From positions 1 to 28,963 of the forward strand of contig CAYUMU010000086.1 of the NCBI GenBank assembly GCA_964445985.1: a stretch of 28,963 nt of DNA. The letters are read 5' to 3'. Every line of letters begins with the position of its first letter. Within the stretch, counting starts at the first letter, position 1. The position numbers and the translations under genes are program-made. Of this stretch, positions 26,017 through 28,963 are shown one piece after another. The notes beneath the pieces were generated by a model that ran no database searches, was not told where the DNA came from, and saw only the letters and a program-made list of their open reading frames with translations. The stretch comes from CAYUMU01 sp964445985 (lineage in GTDB: Bacteria > Planctomycetota > Planctomycetia > Pirellulales > S012-138).

Positions 26017-27783
26017 ATGTTGCGCAAGGGAATACCTGTATCGCCTGGTGTTGCGGTCGGAACCGCATACAGCATCCTCCAAGTCTTTGTCGATCCTCAA
26101 GGCAAGCCGCTGGCGGCCGACGAGGTGGTGGAAGAACTGGAGCGGTACGACCACGCGCGCGAAAAGACGGTGGCCGACCTCAAGGCCTTGTTCCAAAAGG
26201 TATCGACCCAGGTCAGCCCCGAAAACGCCGAGATCTTCCGGGTTCATCAATCGATTCTCAACGATAAGGCATTCACCACCAAGGTTCGCGACCGGATTGT
26301 TCGCGAGCACTGCACGGCCCGCGCTGCGCTCGCCCAGGTGATGACCGACTACACCTCGCTCTTTGCCCGCACCAAAGACGAATACCTCAAAGAACGCCTG
26401 GCCGATGTCCGCGACGTGATCGTGCGCCTCTCCGGCCACCTTTCCGCCGTGCTCGAAGACGAAGAGCACCACGGCCCCACCGGCCCGCTGATCGTGGTGG
26501 CCGACGAATTGTTGCCGTCGCACGTGGTTCTGCTGGGTGACCGCGAGGTGGTCGGCATTGTGACCGAGGCCGGCGGCCAAACCAGCCACGCGGCCATTCT
26601 GGCCCGCAGCCGCGGCATTCCGGCGGTTTCCGGAGCCCAGGGCATTTTGCGCCAGATCAAAAACGGCGACACCGTCGTCGTCGATGGCCGCGAGGGCGTG
26701 GTGGTCGTCAACCCCGACCCCGAATCCGAAAGCGCCTACCGCAAGCTGCAACGCGAGTTTTTCGATCTCAAAGACCAACTGGCCGAGAATCGCGACCAGC
26801 CCGCCGTGACCCTGGATGGAGAATGCATCGACCTGCTGGCCAACATCAACAGCCTGGCCGACTGCCAGGCCGCCAAGGCCATGGGGGCCAGCGGGGTAGG
26901 GCTGTTTCGCACCGAATACCTGTTCCTCACGCACCCCGACGTGCCCGACGAAGACGAGCAATTCAAAGCTTACCGCGACATCATTCACGCCACCCCTGGT
27001 GGTCGCGTGACCATCCGCACCCTCGACCTGGGCGGCGACAAAACCATTCCCTACCTGGGGCATCGCCGCGAGGCCAACCCCTTCTTGGGCTGGCGGTCCA
27101 TCCGCCTTTCGTTCGAGCATCCCGAGTTCTTTCTCAAGCAGATTCGCGCCGTGCTGCGGGCGGCCGCTCCCGAGGACGGCATCGAAAAGCACGTGCGCCT
27201 GATGTTCCCCATGATTACCACCGTGGTCGAAATGCAGCGCGTGCGGCGGATGGTTCGCCGGGGCTGCCGCGAGCTCGATCGCGAAGGCAAGCCGCGCGGC
27301 GAAATCGCCATTGGCATGATGCTGGAAGTGCCAGCCGCGGCGGTCACCATCGCCTCCTTCTTGGAATACGTGGACTTCGTGTCCATTGGTTCCAACGACC
27401 TCGTCCAGTACCTGATGGCGGCCGACCGCGACAACCCCAAGGTAAGCCACTTGTGCCAACCGCTGGGGCCGGCCATGCTCAAGGTGCTGTCCGATGTCAT
27501 CTCCACCTGCAACCGCCACGGCACGCCGGTCACCCTATGCGGAGAAATGGCCGGCGCCCCGCGCGCTTTCTTGCTGCTCTACGCCATGGGCCTGCGTAGC
27601 TTCAGCATGAGCCCGGCCTTCATTCCCTCGGTAAAGAGCCTGGCCATCCGGCTCCGCCGCGAAGAAGCCCGCAAAATCTTGCGCCGCGCTCTGCAATTCA
27701 AAACCACGGACCAAATCCGCCGGTTCATGGCCCAGCAGGTTCTGGAAATCTGCCCCAATCTCAAGCTGCTCGATTCGCCGTAA
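26017..27783 (+). CDS. ptsI: Phosphoenolpyruvate-protein phosphotransferase (PTS enzyme I)
   Basis: 588 residues, normal length for enzyme I. The N-terminal part begins RKGIPVSPGVAVGTAY. The phospho-histidine motif EAGGQTSHAAILARS has H191. The PEP-binding TIM barrel shows GASGVGLFRTEYLFL, VTIRTLDLGGDK, NPFLGWRSIR, MFPMITTVVEMQ, FVSIGSNDLVQY and TLCGEMAG, with active Cys508. All catalytic residues are present. It takes phosphate from PEP and passes it to HPr. No HPr, HPr kinase or enzyme II gene is in the window. The start ATG at 26017 is preceded by a C-rich run and no Shine-Dalgarno, so translation must start without one. It is divergent from the MFS transporter gene. Confidence 0.96.
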   Translation: MLRKGIPVSPGVAVGTAYSILQVFVDPQGKPLAADEVVEELERYDHAREKTVADLKALFQKVSTQVSPENAEIFRVHQSILNDKAFTTKVRDRIVREHCTARAALAQVMTDYTSLFARTKDEYLKERLADVRDVIVRLSGHLSAVLEDEEHHGPTGPLIVVADELLPSHVVLLGDREVVGIVTEAGGQTSHAAILARSRGIPAVSGAQGILRQIKNGDTVVVDGREGVVVVNPDPESESAYRKLQREFFDLKDQLAENRDQPAVTLDGECIDLLANINSLADCQAAKAMGASGVGLFRTEYLFLTHPDVPDEDEQFKAYRDIIHATPGGRVTIRTLDLGGDKTIPYLGHRREANPFLGWRSIRLSFEHPEFFLKQIRAVLRAAAPEDGIEKHVRLMFPMITTVVEMQRVRRMVRRGCRELDREGKPRGEIAIGMMLEVPAAAVTIASFLEYVDFVSIGSNDLVQYLMAADRDNPKVSHLCQPLGPAMLKVLSDVISTCNRHGTPVTLCGEMAGAPRAFLLLYAMGLRSFSMSPAFIPSVKSLAIRLRREEARKILRRALQFKTTDQIRRFMAQQVLEICPNLKLLDSP

Positions 27784-27869
27784 GCAAGCGGGGCGGGTGG
27801 CACGCCATGAGCCTACGCGAAGGGCGTGGCGCGGCGGCGATATTCCAGTTGCACTCGCAGTACCCGTAG

Positions 27870-27879
27870 CCTGCCCTAC
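27870..27879 (+). repeat. Short remnant of the dispersed palindromic repeat
   Basis: The bases around GCCTGCCCTAC near 27869-27879 match the inner end of the repeat at 8753-8790; the rest of that unit is missing. The 27784-27990 gap shows nothing else except possible hicBA promoter sequence. Confidence 0.35.
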
Positions 27880-27990
27880 ATTACTTTCGTTCGGTGGGTG
27901 GCGGAAGGGAACGCTAAGGTGTTGCGATTAAAACACTGAAGGGGTAGCATCAAATCAATGAAGCGTTTCGGTTAACCCGAGGGATTTCCG

Positions 27991-28278
27991 ATGCTGATGT
28001 ACAAGGCGGCGTACCAATTCGTCGAGGGCACAATCCATGCGCATGTGCTGGATTTCCCCGGGGCGATCTCCTGTGCCGATGATCTGGCCGAGGCCCGACG
28101 GCTGCTGGCCTCGGCCCTGCTCGACTTGGCGGGGTACGCCTTGGAGCGCGGCGAGTCGCTCCCCCGCCCCGACCCCTCGCTGCACGACCCAGACGCCGAC
28201 CTGGAAGAGCCAATCTATCTGCACCTGCGGGCGAGTACCGGTGTGGAGGTGGTTCCCGCGGGGGTGGTCGTGGAGTGA
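27991..28278 (+). CDS. hicB: HicB-type antitoxin
   Basis: 95 residues from the ATG at 27991, with GAGGGA at 27979-27984; a second ATG at 27997 is possible. The protein has the partial RNase-H-like HicB fold: MYKAAYQFVEGTIHAHVLDF, PGAISCADDLAEARRLLASA and LLDLAGYALERGESLPRPDP, the latter two being the family's A-x-x-L-A/L-L-x-L-A pattern. There is no C-terminal HTH or ribbon-helix-helix, so it may bind DNA only as a complex, or not at all. Its stop overlaps the GTG start of hicA by 4 bases, implying coupled translation. Antitoxin-first order is one of the two known hic layouts. Confidence 0.85.
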   Translation: MLMYKAAYQFVEGTIHAHVLDFPGAISCADDLAEARRLLASALLDLAGYALERGESLPRPDPSLHDPDADLEEPIYLHLRASTGVEVVPAGVVVE

Positions 28279-28808
28279 ATCGACGAGACCTGATCCGACA
28301 TCTGCGGCAGCATGGGTGCGTGTTCGTGCGTGAGGGATCGGACCACTCCATCTGGGAAAACCCCGCGACGGGTCGACGGACGGCGGTGCCTCGGCATCGC
28401 GAGATTCCCAACCCAACTGCTTGGAGGAGCTGCCGCCAGTTGGGCATACCTGATCCCTTAGCCCGTACTTTTTCCCTGCTGGGCGGCGGTTTTCTTGATG
28501 ATTCTTGGGGAAATCGGCCGGATTTTGGTTTGGGGAATTTCCGCGTTCTGGCTACAGGCAGCGCCGTGACGAGCTCGGCTTCGCGGCACGGCTTGGAGGC
28601 GATCAGCCGATCGAGCCCGATCTTCCGCAACAGGCCCAGCACGGCCGCCACATGGCCATGGGGCAGACTGCGGACAATCTCGACATCGCCGCCGTCCGCC
28701 GGCGTGGGCTTGCCTGCCAGCCGTTTGCGGATGGTTTCGATCAGATCGTCGGGCAGGTCGGAAAGGTTGCCGACGGTGAGCTGTTTGACCTTGCCGTGCT
28801 CGCGATAG
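28275..28808 (+). CDS. hicA: HicA-type mRNA interferase toxin, C-terminal end fused to antisense transposase sequence
   Basis: A GTG start at 28275 lies inside the hicB stop overlap. Residues 1-61 are a complete HicA double-stranded-RNA-binding-type domain: MNRRDLIRHLRQHGCVFVRE, GSDHSIWENPATGRRTAVPR (catalytic His24) and HREIPNPTAW...RQLGIPDP. HicA proteins normally stop right after this last motif. Here no stop occurs and the frame runs on for 116 residues, the last 90 of them antisense to a transposase remnant. HicA cleaves mRNA when released from HicB. Whether the long tail permits folding or activity is unknown, and a mutated or silent toxin is possible. The break is explained by insertion of an IS1634-type element just after codon 61. 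Confidence 0.7.
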   Translation: MNRRDLIRHLRQHGCVFVREGSDHSIWENPATGRRTAVPRHREIPNPTAWRSCRQLGIPDPLARTFSLLGGGFLDDSWGNRPDFGLGNFRVLATGSAVTSSASRHGLEAISRSSPIFRNRPSTAATWPWGRLRTISTSPPSAGVGLPASRLRMVSIRSSGRSERLPTVSCLTLPCSR

Positions 28809-28876
28809 GTGTGCCGCAGCAGGTGGGTGACATAGGTTTTTCCGTTGACCACCTTGCGGATGGTGGCGACATGCAC
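28547..28876 (-). pseudogene. IS1634-family transposase, N-terminal remnant
   Basis: From a GTG at 28876 about 110 residues match the start of IS1634-type transposases: VNGKTYVTHLLRHTYREHGK, VKQLTVGNLSDLPDDLIETI, EIVRSLPHGHVAAVLGLLRK and IGLDRLIASKPCREAELVTA. Homology ends near LPVAR at about 28547. Beyond that the frame runs antisense through hicA. The catalytic DDE domain is missing, so it cannot transpose. The 87 bases to the right edge include CTACTGGGGAACTTGGGC (minus strand), possibly the outer end of the element. Confidence 0.75.
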
Positions 28877-28963
28877 GGCGCGTTTCTAGGGCTGGCTCAT
28901 GGCCGCATGTTAGCCCAAGTTCCCCAGTAGGGCTGAAAATTGGCGATTTTTGGAAATAATTTA

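Noticed and set aside
25975..27519. 514-residue minus-strand frame
   Set aside because: Antisense to ptsI; no recognisable protein.
1..28963. CRISPR array, rRNA genes, replication origin
   Set aside because: No regularly spaced repeats of 24-40 bases, no rRNA-like sequence and no DnaA-box cluster were seen.

Overview
The window is a GC-rich (about 60%) stretch that looks like a planctomycete of the Pirellulales type, with a short AT-rich piece of different origin at its left end. The planctomycete reading rests on gene style: a sigma-70 factor with a long N-terminal array of helix-turn-helix motifs, a membrane Ser/Thr kinase, TPR proteins, a TolB/PDZ/S41 tricorn-like protease, a c-heme plus prenyltransferase-repeat protein, CobA-HemD fusion, and Rhs/LRR genes lying among palindromic repeats. 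No rRNA or other marker that would fix the species is present.

Layout. 1-1470 is AT-rich and carries a partial CorA-type Mg2+ transporter, a phage-type HTH regulator and a small unknown protein that are most like alphaproteobacterial genes. Between the last two lies an operator-like array of TTGCAT/ATGCAA motifs. The composition changes abruptly at the 3' end of a tRNA-Gly gene. 1474-1925 holds tRNA-Gly, tRNA-Tyr and tRNA-Thr, all on the minus strand (transcribed Thr-Tyr-Gly, the order that in many bacteria leads into tuf). 2130-8680 is ordinary chromosomal DNA: sigma factor, RegB-like redox-sensing kinase, heme/prenyltransferase-repeat protein, GNAT acetyltransferase, ABM monooxygenase and a small membrane coiled-coil protein.

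8750-12470 is an accessory patch. It holds an ISKra4-family transposase whose ribosome binding site is buried in a large inverted-repeat structure, and a low-GC LRR membrane protein. Both lie between 38-bp inverted copies of a palindromic repeat. They are followed by an Rhs/YD-repeat fragment cut by what looks like the 5' end of a group II intron, and then another strong palindrome.

12474-27783 returns to chromosomal genes: a BRCT-MerR-TPR protein; a Cache-like sensor Ser/Thr kinase divergent from a secreted TolB/PDZ/S41 protease gene (with a one-base frameshift) across a palindromic operator candidate; a PsbP/DcrB-like small protein; CobA-HemD for siroheme/heme synthesis; a TPR protein; an MFS transporter with an unusually large loop; and PtsI, enzyme I of the phosphotransferase relay. 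27784-28963 is again accessory: a hicBA toxin-antitoxin pair whose hicA has lost its stop codon and reads antisense into a truncated IS1634-type transposase.

The observations most worth following up are the SD-sequestering structure of the ISKra4 element, the group II intron 5' fragment, the junction at tRNA-Gly (assembly chimera or tRNA-targeted insertion), the BRCT-MerR-TPR architecture and the hicA/transposase fusion. I did not find a clear-cut new multi-gene system.
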